NCBI RefSeq assembly: GCF_900106535.1
Contig: NZ_FNOH01000016.1
Location: forward strand, 62,001-126,000
Length of the DNA stretch: 64,000 nt
Reading direction: 5' to 3'
From: Myxococcus xanthus
GTDB taxonomy: Bacteria > Myxococcota > Myxococcia > Myxococcales > Myxococcaceae
Shown here: positions 1 through 7,561 of the stretch, piece by piece
How the letters are laid out: each line of letters begins with the position of its first letter
Position numbering within the stretch: position 1 is the stretch's first letter
The notes under the pieces: generated by a model
Databases searched by the model: none
Told to the model about the DNA's origin: nothing
The model's input: only the letters and a program-made list of their open reading frames with translations
Made by a program: the position numbers and the translations under genes

Positions 1-457
1 AGGCGCGGGTGAAGGCCAGGCAGTCCGGGTCCTCCGCCTTCTCCGCCGCCGCGCGCAGGCGCGCCAGCAGGTCCACGGCGCGGGTGTAGAGCGCCTCGTG
101 GTGCTTGCCGCCCTCCAGCGCGGACTCGAAGGTGATGTCACTCAAATCTTCAATCACCATCATCCCGGCCGGCTCGTCGTAGCGGAGGATGCGCGGCACC
201 CGCACGCCCAGCTTCTCCAGGTAGCGGTGCACGTTGATGAAGGGCAGCTCCTTGGGCGGCTCGCCCTTGGTGGCCTCGTCGCTCTTCTTCGTCGAGTCGG
301 GCGGCATCACCATCACCACCCAGCTCTCGGGCGGCGCGCCAACGCGGTAGTACGAGCGGCTGCTCGCCTCGCCCTTCAGCTTCGTGATGGGGGCGTTGGG
401 AACGGGACGGCCCATGGCCTGTCCCACCTGGTCGCGCAGGGCGGCCTCGAGTTCCAT
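1..457 (-). CDS. Aminoglycoside/sugar phosphotransferase family kinase, N-terminal part (runs off left edge)
   Basis: The minus-strand frame starts at an ATG at 457 and stays open to the window edge, giving about 152 residues. The N-terminus carries the nucleotide-binding beta-strand pattern of APH/choline-kinase-fold enzymes (SSRSYYRV, then WVVMVMPP), followed by a helix region and the hinge segment MMVIEDLSD. This arrangement fits the family that includes AmgK, the cell-wall sugar 1-kinase, but the catalytic loop and the Asp of the HGD motif lie outside the window. The substrate therefore cannot be named. A GGAG lies upstream with long spacing, so the start is only moderately supported. The gene diverges from the cystathionine beta-synthase gene at 748. 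Confidence 0.7.
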   Translation of the reverse strand, partial: MELEAALRDQVGQAMGRPVPNAPITKLKGEASSRSYYRVGAPPESWVVMVMPPDSTKKSDEATKGEPPKELPFINVHRYLEKLGVRVPRILRYDEPAGMMVIEDLSDITFESALEGGKHHEALYTRAVDLLARLRAAAEKAEDPDCLAFTRA

Positions 458-681
458 ATCGACGGGGTTCTCCGGAGGGGGTTGACGCAAGTCGCACACG
501 AGTATCGGAGGCGCGCCCATCCGGGTCAAAGGCCTGTCCGGGCGGATGGCCGGATGCCCCCCGGGCTGTCGCCAACCCGACGGGCGGCCAGCCATCCTCC
601 CCCCTCGTCCGGGTGCGTCGGAACTCCCCGCCCTCCGGGGCGGGTTCAACGCTCTCCGGGGTCGCAAGAGGCCACACGCTG

Positions 682-710
682 TCGACCGGGCCAGTGCGGC
701 GGCATATAAG
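682..710 (+). promoter_or_regulatory. Candidate housekeeping promoter for the cystathionine beta-synthase gene
   Basis: The hexamer TCGACC (682-687, 4/6 to the -35 consensus) and TATAAG (705-710, 5/6 to the -10 consensus) are separated by exactly 17 bases. Initiation would fall near 717, about 30 bases before the ATG at 748. The remainder of the 290-base gap 458-747 shows no gene. The call rests on motif matching only. Confidence 0.45.
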
Positions 711-747
711 ACGCGCCGCGAACCCTCATTAACTTACGGAAGCCGCG

Positions 748-2115
748 ATGGACATCCACGAGAACATCCTCACCGCCATTGGCAACACGCCGCTGGTCAA
801 GCTCAACAAGCTTGTCGGGCCGAACGACGCGACCGTGCTGGTCAAGTGCGAGTTCATGAACCCGGGCGCGTCCATCAAGGACCGCATGGCGCTCTACATC
901 CTCGAGAAGGCCGAGCGGGAGGGGAAGCTCAAGCCCGGCGGCACCATCGTCGAGAACACGTCCGGCAACACCGGCATGGGCGTGGCGCTGGCCGCGGCCG
1001 TCAAAGGCTACAAGTGCATCTTCACCATGCCGGACAAGATGTCCCTGGAGAAGATCAACCGCCTCAAGGCGCTGGGCGCGCAGGTGGTGGTGACGCCGAC
1101 GAACGTGCCGGCCGAGGACCCGCGCAGCTACTACGAGACGGCCAAGCGCCTGCACCGCGAGACGCCGGGCGCGTTCATGCTCAACCAGTACCACAACCCC
1201 GACAACATCGAGGCGCACTACAACACCACCGGTCCTGAGATCTACAAGCAGACCGAGGGCAAGTTCGACTACTTCGTCGCGGGCCTGGGCACCGGCGGCA
1301 CCATGAGCGGCGCCGGCAAGTTCCTGAAGGAGAAGATTCCCGGCCTCAAGAACGTGGGCGTGGACCCGGAGGGCTCCGTCTACGAGGGCTACTTCAAGAC
1401 GGGCAAGCTGACCGAGCCGCACGTCTACAAGGTGGAAGGCATCGGCGAGGACATGCTGTGCGGCGCCATGGACTTCACCCACCTGGACGACGTGCGCCAG
1501 GTCGATGACCGCCAGTGCTTCATCGCCGCGCGCCGCCTGGCGCGTGAGGAAGGCATCTTCGCCGGCGGCTCCTCGGGCGCGGCGATTCACGTCGCGGTGC
1601 AGCTGGCCAAGGAAGTGGGCAAGGGCAAGACGATTGTCGTCGTGCTGCCGGACTCGGGCAGCAGCTACATCAGCAAGTTCCACTCCGACGAGTGGATGCG
1701 CGACAACGGCTTCCTGGAGGAGAAGGGCGCCGGCACCATCCGCGACATCCTGGGCGACAAGCGCAAGGACGTGAAGACGGCGCGCCGCGGTGACAAGGTC
1801 GACCAGGTGGTCGAGACGATGCGCGGCCACGGCATCAGCCAGATGCCGGTGGTGGGCGACGACGGCCGCACGGTGGGCATGGTGCACGAGTACGACCTGC
1901 TCAACGCGCTGGTCGCCGGCAAGGCGAAGTTCTCCGACACCATCGACAGCATCATCGCGCCGCTGCAGGGCGCGCTGTCGCTCGACACCAGCATCGCCCG
2001 CCTGCGCGAAGTCTTCGCTCAGGACAACGTGGCGGTGGTGAAGGACGGCGAGAAGGTGGTCGGCATCGTCACCAAGATCGACCTCATCGACTACCTGCAC
2101 CGCACGGCGGCGTAG
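748..2115 (+). CDS. cbs: Cystathionine beta-synthase, PLP domain plus tandem CBS domains
   Basis: The 455-residue product is a fold-type II PLP enzyme that would condense serine (or a derivative) with homocysteine to give cystathionine, in the cytoplasm. Lys44 in NPGASIKDR is the expected Schiff-base lysine. TSGNTG (71-76) binds the cofactor carboxylate and substrate, and GLGTGGT near 180 is the phosphate-binding loop. Residues about 335-455 form a pair of CBS (Bateman) domains, the layout of full-length cystathionine beta-synthase and not of short cysteine synthases. The N-terminal heme-binding region of animal CBS is absent. A cystathionine gamma-synthase/lyase lies 2.7 kb downstream on the other strand, so reverse transsulfuration is plausible here. 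An O-acetylserine sulfhydrylase activity cannot be excluded from sequence alone. Confidence 0.9.
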   Translation: MDIHENILTAIGNTPLVKLNKLVGPNDATVLVKCEFMNPGASIKDRMALYILEKAEREGKLKPGGTIVENTSGNTGMGVALAAAVKGYKCIFTMPDKMSLEKINRLKALGAQVVVTPTNVPAEDPRSYYETAKRLHRETPGAFMLNQYHNPDNIEAHYNTTGPEIYKQTEGKFDYFVAGLGTGGTMSGAGKFLKEKIPGLKNVGVDPEGSVYEGYFKTGKLTEPHVYKVEGIGEDMLCGAMDFTHLDDVRQVDDRQCFIAARRLAREEGIFAGGSSGAAIHVAVQLAKEVGKGKTIVVVLPDSGSSYISKFHSDEWMRDNGFLEEKGAGTIRDILGDKRKDVKTARRGDKVDQVVETMRGHGISQMPVVGDDGRTVGMVHEYDLLNALVAGKAKFSDTIDSIIAPLQGALSLDTSIARLREVFAQDNVAVVKDGEKVVGIVTKIDLIDYLHRTAA

Positions 2116-2147
2116 TCCCCGGCGCGCTCGCGCCAGGGAAGCACCGA

Positions 2148-2183
2148 GGGCCTCCACGTTTCCGCAGTGGAAACGGGAGGCCC
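2148..2183. terminator. Bidirectional hairpin terminator between cbs and the MaoC gene
   Basis: The arms GGGCCTCC (2148-2155) and GGAGGCCC (2176-2183), plus inner arms CGTTTCC (2157-2163) and GGAAACG (2169-2175), make a 15-bp stem with a single bulged A and a 5-base loop. It sits between two convergent genes. The flanking T-runs are short. Confidence 0.75.
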
Positions 2184-2190
2184 TTCGTGT

Positions 2191-2631
2191 TCACGGACGC
2201 CGGCCGAAGAGCACGTTGGCCAGCTCCGTCATCACCACCTCGTCCTTCTGGTTGCGCACCTCCATGCGGAGCTTGATGGCGCCCCGGTCCGGCTTGCTGC
2301 GCGACGGCGTGGCGGAGACGACCTCCACCCGCACGTGCAACGTGTCCCCCGGACGCACGGGCTTGAGCCAGCGCAGCTCATCCAAGCCGGGCGAGCCCAT
2401 GCTGGACGTCTGTCCCAGGAAGCTGTCCACCAACAGCCGGTGACACAGGGAAGCGGTGTGCCAACCGCTGGCCACCAGCCCGCCGAAGATGCTGTCGCGG
2501 GCGGCTTCGTCGCTCAGGTGGAAGGGCTGCGGGTCGAACTGCGTCGCGAAGGCGATGATTTCCTCGCGAGACACCACGTGGGGGCCGTGTTCGCTCACGT
2601 CCCCGGGCTGGAAGTCCTCAAAGTAGCGCAT
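2191..2631 (-). CDS. MaoC-like hot-dog dehydratase
   Basis: The 146-residue product resembles single-domain MaoC / (R)-specific enoyl-CoA hydratases. It has an N-terminal strand region (RYFEDFQPGD), the Asp and His of FDPQPFHLSD where the catalytic Asp-x4-His of R-hydratases lies, and GGLVASGWHTASL, the conserved helix after the hydratase motif. It would hydrate trans-2-enoyl-CoA or a related thioester. It is the last gene of a tight minus-strand run, 10 bases after the small-protein A gene. No obvious ribosome site precedes the ATG, so translation may be coupled. The exact substrate is unknown. Confidence 0.85.
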   Translation of the reverse strand: MRYFEDFQPGDVSEHGPHVVSREEIIAFATQFDPQPFHLSDEAARDSIFGGLVASGWHTASLCHRLLVDSFLGQTSSMGSPGLDELRWLKPVRPGDTLHVRVEVVSATPSRSKPDRGAIKLRMEVRNQKDEVVMTELANVLFGRRP

Positions 2632-2641
2632 GGGCGCTACT

Positions 2642-3181
2642 TCAACGCGACGTGTCCTTGGATTCCAGTTCCTCCGGGTGGAACACGCGCGAAGCGACGC
2701 GGTCCAACACTTCGGAGTTCCACTTGATGCTGACCTTCATCAGCCGGCGCATCTCCTTGGCGAAGGCGCGCTCGGACGGCATGCGGGTGTACGTGCGGGC
2801 CAGGTAGAGGCCCCGGTTCTCCCGCTCGTAGTCCACGGTGCCGCCACCGGCATCCGTGCCCTCCCGCTCCTCCGCCTGGAAGCCCTCGATGACGCCGGGC
2901 TTGGGGGGCTCGCGGAAGCGGTACACCAAGGCGCTGCACTTCAGCGCCTGGGTGTCCTCCAACCACTCGAAGTACAGCGACGCGCCCCCCGCGGAGAGCC
3001 CGCCGAAGCCCTGGGGATTGATGCCCGGGCTGGGCGGCGTGCCCTCTTCGTGGAGGAAGCCCTGGACCAGTCGCTGGGCAGACTCCCGCGTCAGCGGCGT
3101 ATCCGCCGGAGCAGCGGGGCCCAGGCCCGAAATCCAGGACCTGAGCAGGCCAGCGAGGCCACTGCGGGGAGCGGTAGCCAT
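2642..3181 (-). CDS. Small alpha/beta protein A, paralogue of the protein at 4295-4717; possible chaperone or immunity partner of the adjacent hydrolase
   Basis: The 179-residue product is not from a family I can name. From about residue 30 it aligns without large gaps to the 140-residue protein encoded at 4295-4717, with shared blocks such as GINPQGFGG, LYFEW, CSALVYRFRE, KPGVIEGFQ, GGGTVDYE, ARTYT and MRRLMK. By eye at least half of the positions are identical. The predicted order is helix, two strands, helix, two strands, long C-terminal helix. That order recalls class I type III secretion chaperones, but this is inference only. It carries an extra N-terminal segment of roughly 30 residues that the paralogue lacks. 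It starts 8 bases after the hydrolase stop and is probably co-transcribed with it. Confidence 0.75.
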   Translation of the reverse strand: MATAPRSGLAGLLRSWISGLGPAAPADTPLTRESAQRLVQGFLHEEGTPPSPGINPQGFGGLSAGGASLYFEWLEDTQALKCSALVYRFREPPKPGVIEGFQAEEREGTDAGGGTVDYERENRGLYLARTYTRMPSERAFAKEMRRLMKVSIKWNSEVLDRVASRVFHPEELESKDTSR

Positions 3182-3188
3182 GGGTTGC

Positions 3189-4187
3189 TTACTTGTTGAA
3201 GTTGCCTTCGCGGGCCTGGTCGAACGGCACGCGGTTCTTGAGGTAGACGTCCTCGAAGCTGTGGCCGTCGAACGGGTTCAGGTGGAACTCGTTGAACTGG
3301 TGGACCTTGGAGCCCTTGCCACCGTCCGCGATGGGGTTCCACTTGTCCGGGATGGGGCCCAGGCCGAACATGCTGGGGACCGGGTCGCCACGGTTCACGT
3401 AGTGCACGTAGTTCGGGCCGTCCGGGTACGTGGCGGCGGCGCCGCCGAACGTCTCCACGTTGATCTTCCCCATCAGCGCCTTGGCGTCCTGCTTGGACAT
3501 CCCATCTTCGATGCGCAGCCGGTTGTACACGTCGTTCAGCGCGCGGCTGGAGACGAGGCCACCCTGGCTGTGCGCCATCAGGTGCACGTCACGGCCGGCC
3601 TTGATTTCGGTGTAGAGCGCGTCCGCCAGGGTGTCCACGGCGGGGTTGGTACCCTTGTCCAGCTTGTCCTTCACGGACTGGGCCAGGTCCGCGCCCATGC
3701 CCTCGGTGGCGTTGTGGATGCCGACGACGCGCGAGCCCGTCGCGTTGGCGATGGCCTGCAGGCTCTCCGACTGGGCCTCCTTCGTCGTCAGGATGCCGTT
3801 GACGTAGAGGATCGTCGACTGCGGATTCGGGTTGTTGGCCGGCGTCACGCCCGGGATGTCCGCCAGCGGGGTACCCGGCGGGAACGTCGCGCCGTCCGCG
3901 CCCAGCAGCTTGCCGTCGTGCACGCGGTCCGGCTGGTTGCCACCGCCGAAGAACTCCTGCACGCCCCGCGCGGCGCCGCCGACGACGTTGCCCACGCCCC
4001 GGGCGGTGCCGGAGACGGCGTTCTCGAAGCCGTCCACGAACTGGCCGACCTTGCGGCCACCGGCAGCCGCGGCGTCCTTCACGTTGTCGACGGCGTTGCC
4101 CACGGCGTCCTGCGTACGGTCAATGGCCTTCTCGGCACCGGTACGGACCGTGTTGATGAGTTTCCGGCCGCGCTCGATGGGGTTCAT
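3189..4187 (-). CDS. Alpha/beta hydrolase (lipase-like) with Ala/Gly-rich amphipathic N-terminus
   Basis: The 332-residue product has two parts. Residues about 1-85 are a low-complexity, Ala/Gly/Val-rich amphipathic helical region without a signal peptide. Residues about 120-320 are an alpha/beta hydrolase domain. It begins with the strand TILYVNGI and contains the nucleophile elbow MAHSQGG with Ser207. An Asp in NRGDPVP (Asp268) and a His in DGHSFED (His309) are spaced as a catalytic triad. Lipase or esterase activity is inferred from this triad. GGAG precedes the ATG at good distance. The gene lies between two paralogous small-protein genes in one operon, as for a secreted or toxic enzyme kept with duplicated partner proteins. 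No secretion genes are nearby. Confidence 0.8.
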   Translation of the reverse strand: MNPIERGRKLINTVRTGAEKAIDRTQDAVGNAVDNVKDAAAAGGRKVGQFVDGFENAVSGTARGVGNVVGGAARGVQEFFGGGNQPDRVHDGKLLGADGATFPPGTPLADIPGVTPANNPNPQSTILYVNGILTTKEAQSESLQAIANATGSRVVGIHNATEGMGADLAQSVKDKLDKGTNPAVDTLADALYTEIKAGRDVHLMAHSQGGLVSSRALNDVYNRLRIEDGMSKQDAKALMGKINVETFGGAAATYPDGPNYVHYVNRGDPVPSMFGLGPIPDKWNPIADGGKGSKVHQFNEFHLNPFDGHSFEDVYLKNRVPFDQAREGNFNK

Positions 4188-4294
4188 GGGGGGCTCCAGG
4201 CGATTTGGAAGGAGTGGACTACCAGTGAGGGAATTATCGTCCCAGGGTCCTGGAAGTTGCGACGCCCCTCATTTTGCCGCACTGCGACAAAGGA

Positions 4295-4717
4295 TCAGCG
4301 TCCGAAGACGCGGTCCGCCACCCGGTTCAGGACGGTGCTGCTCCACTCGAGGCTGGCCTTCATCAGCCGCTTCATGTCGTCGTTGAAGATGGGGATCTGC
4401 GGCGCCGTGGTGTAGGTGCGGCTGAGGAACAGGGACTTGTTCTCCGGCTCGAAGTCCACGGTGCCGCCGCCAGTGTCGGTGCCCTTCTTCTGCTCGTCTT
4501 GGAAGCCCTCCAGGATGCCCGGCTTGGGGGTGTCCCGGAACCGGTGGATGAGGGCACTGCACTCCAGCGCCTGCTCCTTGTCGTGCCACTCGAAGTAGAG
4601 CTGCGCATCGCCCAGGGCGACGCCGCCGAAGCCCTGCGGGTTGATGCCGACGCTGTTGGGGCTGCCGTTGGCGGCGAGGAACGCCTGCGCCAGCATCTGC
4701 GCTTCTTCTCGGGTCAT
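4295..4717 (-). CDS. Small alpha/beta protein B, paralogue of the protein at 2642-3181
   Basis: The 140-residue product is the shorter of two closely related proteins flanking the alpha/beta hydrolase, and is the promoter-proximal gene of the cassette. The shared core begins at the N-terminal TREEAQ helix and runs through GINPQGFGG, LYFEW, LECSALIHRFRD, KPGILEGFQ, GGGTVDFE, LSRTYT and the terminal helix DDMKRLMK. There is no signal peptide, membrane segment or recognisable catalytic motif. A GGAG about ten bases upstream supports the ATG. It is 107 bases from the hydrolase gene, a larger gap than elsewhere in the cassette, so the hydrolase may also have its own promoter. The function is unknown; an immunity or chaperone role is inferred from context. 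Confidence 0.75.
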   Translation of the reverse strand: MTREEAQMLAQAFLAANGSPNSVGINPQGFGGVALGDAQLYFEWHDKEQALECSALIHRFRDTPKPGILEGFQDEQKKGTDTGGGTVDFEPENKSLFLSRTYTTAPQIPIFNDDMKRLMKASLEWSSTVLNRVADRVFGR

Positions 4718-4792
4718 GGGGGTCGGTCTCCAGGGGCGGGCACTGCCTGAGCGGGCAGCCTAGCAAATCAGCACGCCGCCTCCACATGACAA

Positions 4793-4834
4793 GGGCCTCC
4801 GCGCGCTTCCGGAAAGGCGAGCGCGGGGAGGCCC
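4793..4834. terminator. Hairpin terminator downstream of the cystathionine gamma-synthase/lyase gene
   Basis: GGGCCTCC at 4793-4800 pairs with GGAGGCCC ending at 4834, and GCGC pairs follow inside. The stem lies in the 150-base gap between the minus-strand gene ending at 4866 and the cassette starting at 4717. It marks the left boundary of the 4866-7561 gene run. The outer arms are the same as in the terminator at 2148-2183. Confidence 0.65.
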
Positions 4835-4865
4835 TGGAGACCGAAGGGGCGCGAGGCCCTGACGG

Positions 4866-6011
4866 CTACTTCGCGGCGTCGAGCGCCTGGGACAGGTCGT
4901 CCACCAGGTCCCGCGCGTCCTCGATGCCCACCGACAGGCGGATGAAGCCGTCGGTGATGCCGAGCTGCTCGCGCGTCTCCTTGGGAATGGAGGCGTGGGT
5001 CATGATGGCCGGGTGCTCGATGAGGGACTCGACGCCGCCGAGCGACTCGGCGCAGGCGAACACCTTCACCGTCTTGAGGAAGGTGCGGGCGGCCTCCAGG
5101 CCCCCCTGGATGTCGAAGGTCACCATGCCGCCAAAGCCGGACATCTGCTGCTTCGCCAGCGCGTGCTGCGGGTGCGCCTCCAGACCCGGGTAGGTGACCT
5201 TCTTCACCTTCGGGTGGGACGCCAGGAACTGCGCCACCTTCATCGCGTTGGAGGCGTGGCGGTCCATGCGCACGTGCAGCGTCTTCACGCCGCGCAGTAC
5301 CATGAAGCTGTCGAAGGCGCCGGACACGCCGCCCACCGCGTTCTGGAGGAAGTACATCTTCTCTGCCACGTCCTCACGGCTGGTGCAGACGAAGCCGCCC
5401 ACCACGTCGCTGTGGCCGTTGATGTACTTGGTGGTGGAGTGCGCCACCACGTCGAAGCCGAGGTCCAGCGGGCGCTGGAAGTACGGCGTCATGAACGTGT
5501 TGTCGGCGACGGAGAGGATGTTCCGCTTCTTGGCGACCTCGGCGATGCGCGCCAGGTCGATGAGCTTGAGCATCGGGTTGGTGGGGGACTCCACCCACAC
5601 CATCTTCGTCTTCGGCGTAATCGCCGCCTCGAAGTTCTCCGGCTTGGACAGGTCCACGAAGGAGAAGTGCAGCCCGGCCCGCCGGAACACCTTGTCGAAG
5701 AGGCGGAAGGTGCCGCCGTACACATCGTCCGAGACGACCACGTGGTCGCCCGAGTCCAGCATGTGCATCAGCATGTCCGTACCCGCCAGGCCGGAGGCGA
5801 AGGCCGCGCCGTACTTCGCCCCCTCGAGCGCGGCCAGACAGTCCTGGAGCGCCTTGCGGGTGGGGTTCTGCGTCCGGCTGTACTCGTAGCCCTTGTGCTC
5901 TCCGGGGCCGTCCTGGACGTAGGTGGACGTCAGGTAGACGGGCGTCATGATGGCGCCGGTGGTGGGATCCGGCTCCTGACCGGCGTGGATGGCAAGCGTG
6001 TCGAAGCGCAT
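4866..6011 (-). CDS. Cystathionine gamma-synthase / gamma-lyase (Cys/Met metabolism PLP enzyme)
   Basis: The 381-residue product is a fold-type I PLP enzyme of the Cys/Met family. It has the N-terminal LAIHAGQEPDPTTGA, the YEYSRTQNPTR segment that contacts cofactor and substrate, and SVADNTF before the Schiff-base lysine Lys195 in HSTTKYINGHSDVVGG. The length matches family members when translation starts at the ATG at 6011; the frame is open further upstream but has no homologous sequence there. The enzyme either makes cystathionine from an activated homoserine or cleaves it to cysteine. The two activities are not separable by eye. The nearby cbs gene slightly favours the lyase direction. 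It lies 46 bases after the crotonase-fold gene. Confidence 0.9.
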   Translation of the reverse strand: MRFDTLAIHAGQEPDPTTGAIMTPVYLTSTYVQDGPGEHKGYEYSRTQNPTRKALQDCLAALEGAKYGAAFASGLAGTDMLMHMLDSGDHVVVSDDVYGGTFRLFDKVFRRAGLHFSFVDLSKPENFEAAITPKTKMVWVESPTNPMLKLIDLARIAEVAKKRNILSVADNTFMTPYFQRPLDLGFDVVAHSTTKYINGHSDVVGGFVCTSREDVAEKMYFLQNAVGGVSGAFDSFMVLRGVKTLHVRMDRHASNAMKVAQFLASHPKVKKVTYPGLEAHPQHALAKQQMSGFGGMVTFDIQGGLEAARTFLKTVKVFACAESLGGVESLIEHPAIMTHASIPKETREQLGITDGFIRLSVGIEDARDLVDDLSQALDAAK

Positions 6012-6057
6012 GCCGGGGGAACTAACACAGTCCCTCCCTGCCCGCAGCAGGACCCGC

Positions 6058-6819
6058 CTATTCGAACTTCCCGTGACGCCCCGCCCCTTGGGCAAAACGC
6101 GTGGCGCCAGCAATGGACTCCGACTCCAGTACCTTGACACCGCGGGCGAACTCCTGACGCAGTGCCTCCTCGGTGCCCAGCCCCGCCTGGGTGTAGGCGG
6201 AGCGCCGGTCCGCGTTCATGCACGCCTGCGGGAAGGCGGCCACCTCGCGCGCCAGAGCCTCCGCGGCCTCGCGCGCCTGCCCCCGGGGCACCACACGGTT
6301 GACCAGCCCCATGGCCAGCGCCTCCTGGGCGGACACAGGCCGGCCCGTGAGGATGAGGTCCAGCGCGCGCGAAAGGCCAATGAGCCGGGGCAGCCGCACC
6401 GTCCCCCCGTCGATGAGGGGCACACCCCAGCGGCGGCAGAAGACGCCCAGGACGGCGTCCTCCTCGGCCACGCGCAAGTCGCACCACAACGCCAGCTCCA
6501 AGCCGCCCGCCACGGCATGGCCGCCGATGGACGCGATGACGGGCTTGGACAGCACCATGCGCGAGGGGCCCATGGGTCCATCCCCGTCCAGCTCCAGGCG
6601 GGGCATCCGGCCCTCGGAGACGGCCTTCAGGTCCGCCCCGGCGCAGAAGGTACCCCCTTCTCCATGGAGCACGCCCACCCGCGCATCCGGGTCCGCGTCG
6701 AAGGCGCGGAAGGCCTCCGCCAGCGCCTGGGCGGTGGCGCCATCCACGGCGTTGCGCACCTCCGGGCGGTCCAGGATGACGGTGGTGACGAGGCCGTTCT
6801 TCTCGACGCGCACGCTCAT
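6058..6819 (-). CDS. Enoyl-CoA hydratase/isomerase (crotonase) family protein, one catalytic Glu missing
   Basis: The 253-residue product is a crotonase-fold protein with the expected blocks: VILDRPEVRNAVD at the N-terminus, the oxyanion-hole segment GTFCAGADLKAV, and SIGGHAVAGGLELALWCDLRVA in the middle. The Glu of GGLELAL matches the first catalytic Glu of hydratases. The second Glu (in the usual PE-x-x-x-G motif) is replaced in GVFCRRWGVPLIDGG, so normal enoyl-CoA hydration is doubtful and isomerase, lyase or hydrolase chemistry is possible. The start at 6819 is the first ATG that precedes conserved sequence. It lies 55 bases after the uracil-DNA glycosylase gene and 46 bases before the cystathionine gamma-synthase/lyase gene. 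Confidence 0.85.
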   Translation of the reverse strand: MSVRVEKNGLVTTVILDRPEVRNAVDGATAQALAEAFRAFDADPDARVGVLHGEGGTFCAGADLKAVSEGRMPRLELDGDGPMGPSRMVLSKPVIASIGGHAVAGGLELALWCDLRVAEEDAVLGVFCRRWGVPLIDGGTVRLPRLIGLSRALDLILTGRPVSAQEALAMGLVNRVVPRGQAREAAEALAREVAAFPQACMNADRRSAYTQAGLGTEEALRQEFARGVKVLESESIAGATRFAQGAGRHGKFE

Positions 6820-6874
6820 GGCGGCGGAGTCTTCTTCCCTCGCGTCCGGACCGCAATCCCGCCGCGGTGCCTCC

Positions 6875-7561
6875 TTACATGGGCGCGTGCGCGCCCTCCC
6901 CTTCCGACAGGCCGTGGATGATGCGCGCCACCTGGCGCAAGTCGTCCACGAAGGCCTCCAGAGCAGCCTCCTTCGCCCGAGGGTCCGGCGCGCGAAGGAT
7001 GGAGGACGGGTGCACCGTGGCCACCACCACCCGCGCCCATTCCGACGCCATCGGCTGCCCACGAGACTGCGTCACCCGGAACGCCTTGCCCAGCAGCGCC
7101 TGCGCCGCGGTGGCCCCCAGGCAGACGAGGACGTCCGGGCGGAACACGCGAATCTCCGCCTCCAGCCACGGCAGGCAGGCGCGAATCTCCGTCGTGGTCG
7201 GCTTCGCGTGGATGCGCCGGGGCCCCTGGCCGGTCCACTTGAAGTGCTTCACCGTATTGGTGACGTACACCTGCGCGCGGTCGATGCCGGCGGCCTCCAG
7301 CGCCTCGTCCAGCAGCCGCCCGGAGGGACCCACGAAGGGCCTGCCGGCCCGGTCCTCCTGGTCTCCCGGCTGCTCCCCCACCAGCATCACCCGGGGGCCG
7401 GGGCGCGGCTGGCCCTCGGGCTCGCCAAAGACAGTCTGGGTGCCCGTGCGCCAGAGCGGACAGGCCTGACACCCCGCAGCCGCCTTTCGGAGCTTGTCGT
7501 ACGTCGGAGACTCAGGGATGAGGGGGGCCGCGGTGGTCTGGACGGAAGGACGCTTGGGCAT
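6875..7561 (-). CDS. udgX: UdgX-type uracil-DNA glycosylase (family 4/5-like, Fe-S, RRIH loop)
   Basis: The product, about 228 residues (231 from an upstream GTG; numbering below is from that GTG), belongs to the Fe-S uracil-DNA glycosylases. Motif A is GEQPGDQED (65-73), followed by GRPFVGPSG. HPSS (187-190) is the second active-site motif. Cysteines 34, 37, 132 and 150 fit the four 4Fe-4S ligands. The decisive feature is PRRIHAKP with His121, matching the KRRIH loop of UdgX, whose His forms a covalent bond with DNA after uracil release. That chemistry is known for mycobacterial UdgX and inferred here. The ATG at 7561 overlaps, in a shared CATG, the ATG of the divergent methyltransferase gene. 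The GTG at 7570 is an alternative start. Confidence 0.88.
   Translation of the reverse strand: MPKRPSVQTTAAPLIPESPTYDKLRKAAAGCQACPLWRTGTQTVFGEPEGQPRPGPRVMLVGEQPGDQEDRAGRPFVGPSGRLLDEALEAAGIDRAQVYVTNTVKHFKWTGQGPRRIHAKPTTTEIRACLPWLEAEIRVFRPDVLVCLGATAAQALLGKAFRVTQSRGQPMASEWARVVVATVHPSSILRAPDPRAKEAALEAFVDDLRQVARIIHGLSEGEGAHAPM

Noticed and set aside
482..508. TTGACG ... TATCGG as promoter of cbs
   Set aside because: The spacer is only 15 bases and the distance to the ATG is long; the pair at 682-710 is better.
646..2157. 503-codon minus-strand frame over cbs
   Set aside because: It is antisense to an unmistakable PLP enzyme and lacks homology features.
2642..4717. Type III secretion effector/chaperone locus
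   Set aside because: The helix/strand order is only suggestive and no secretion apparatus gene is in the window, so it is kept as a hypothesis and not as the call.
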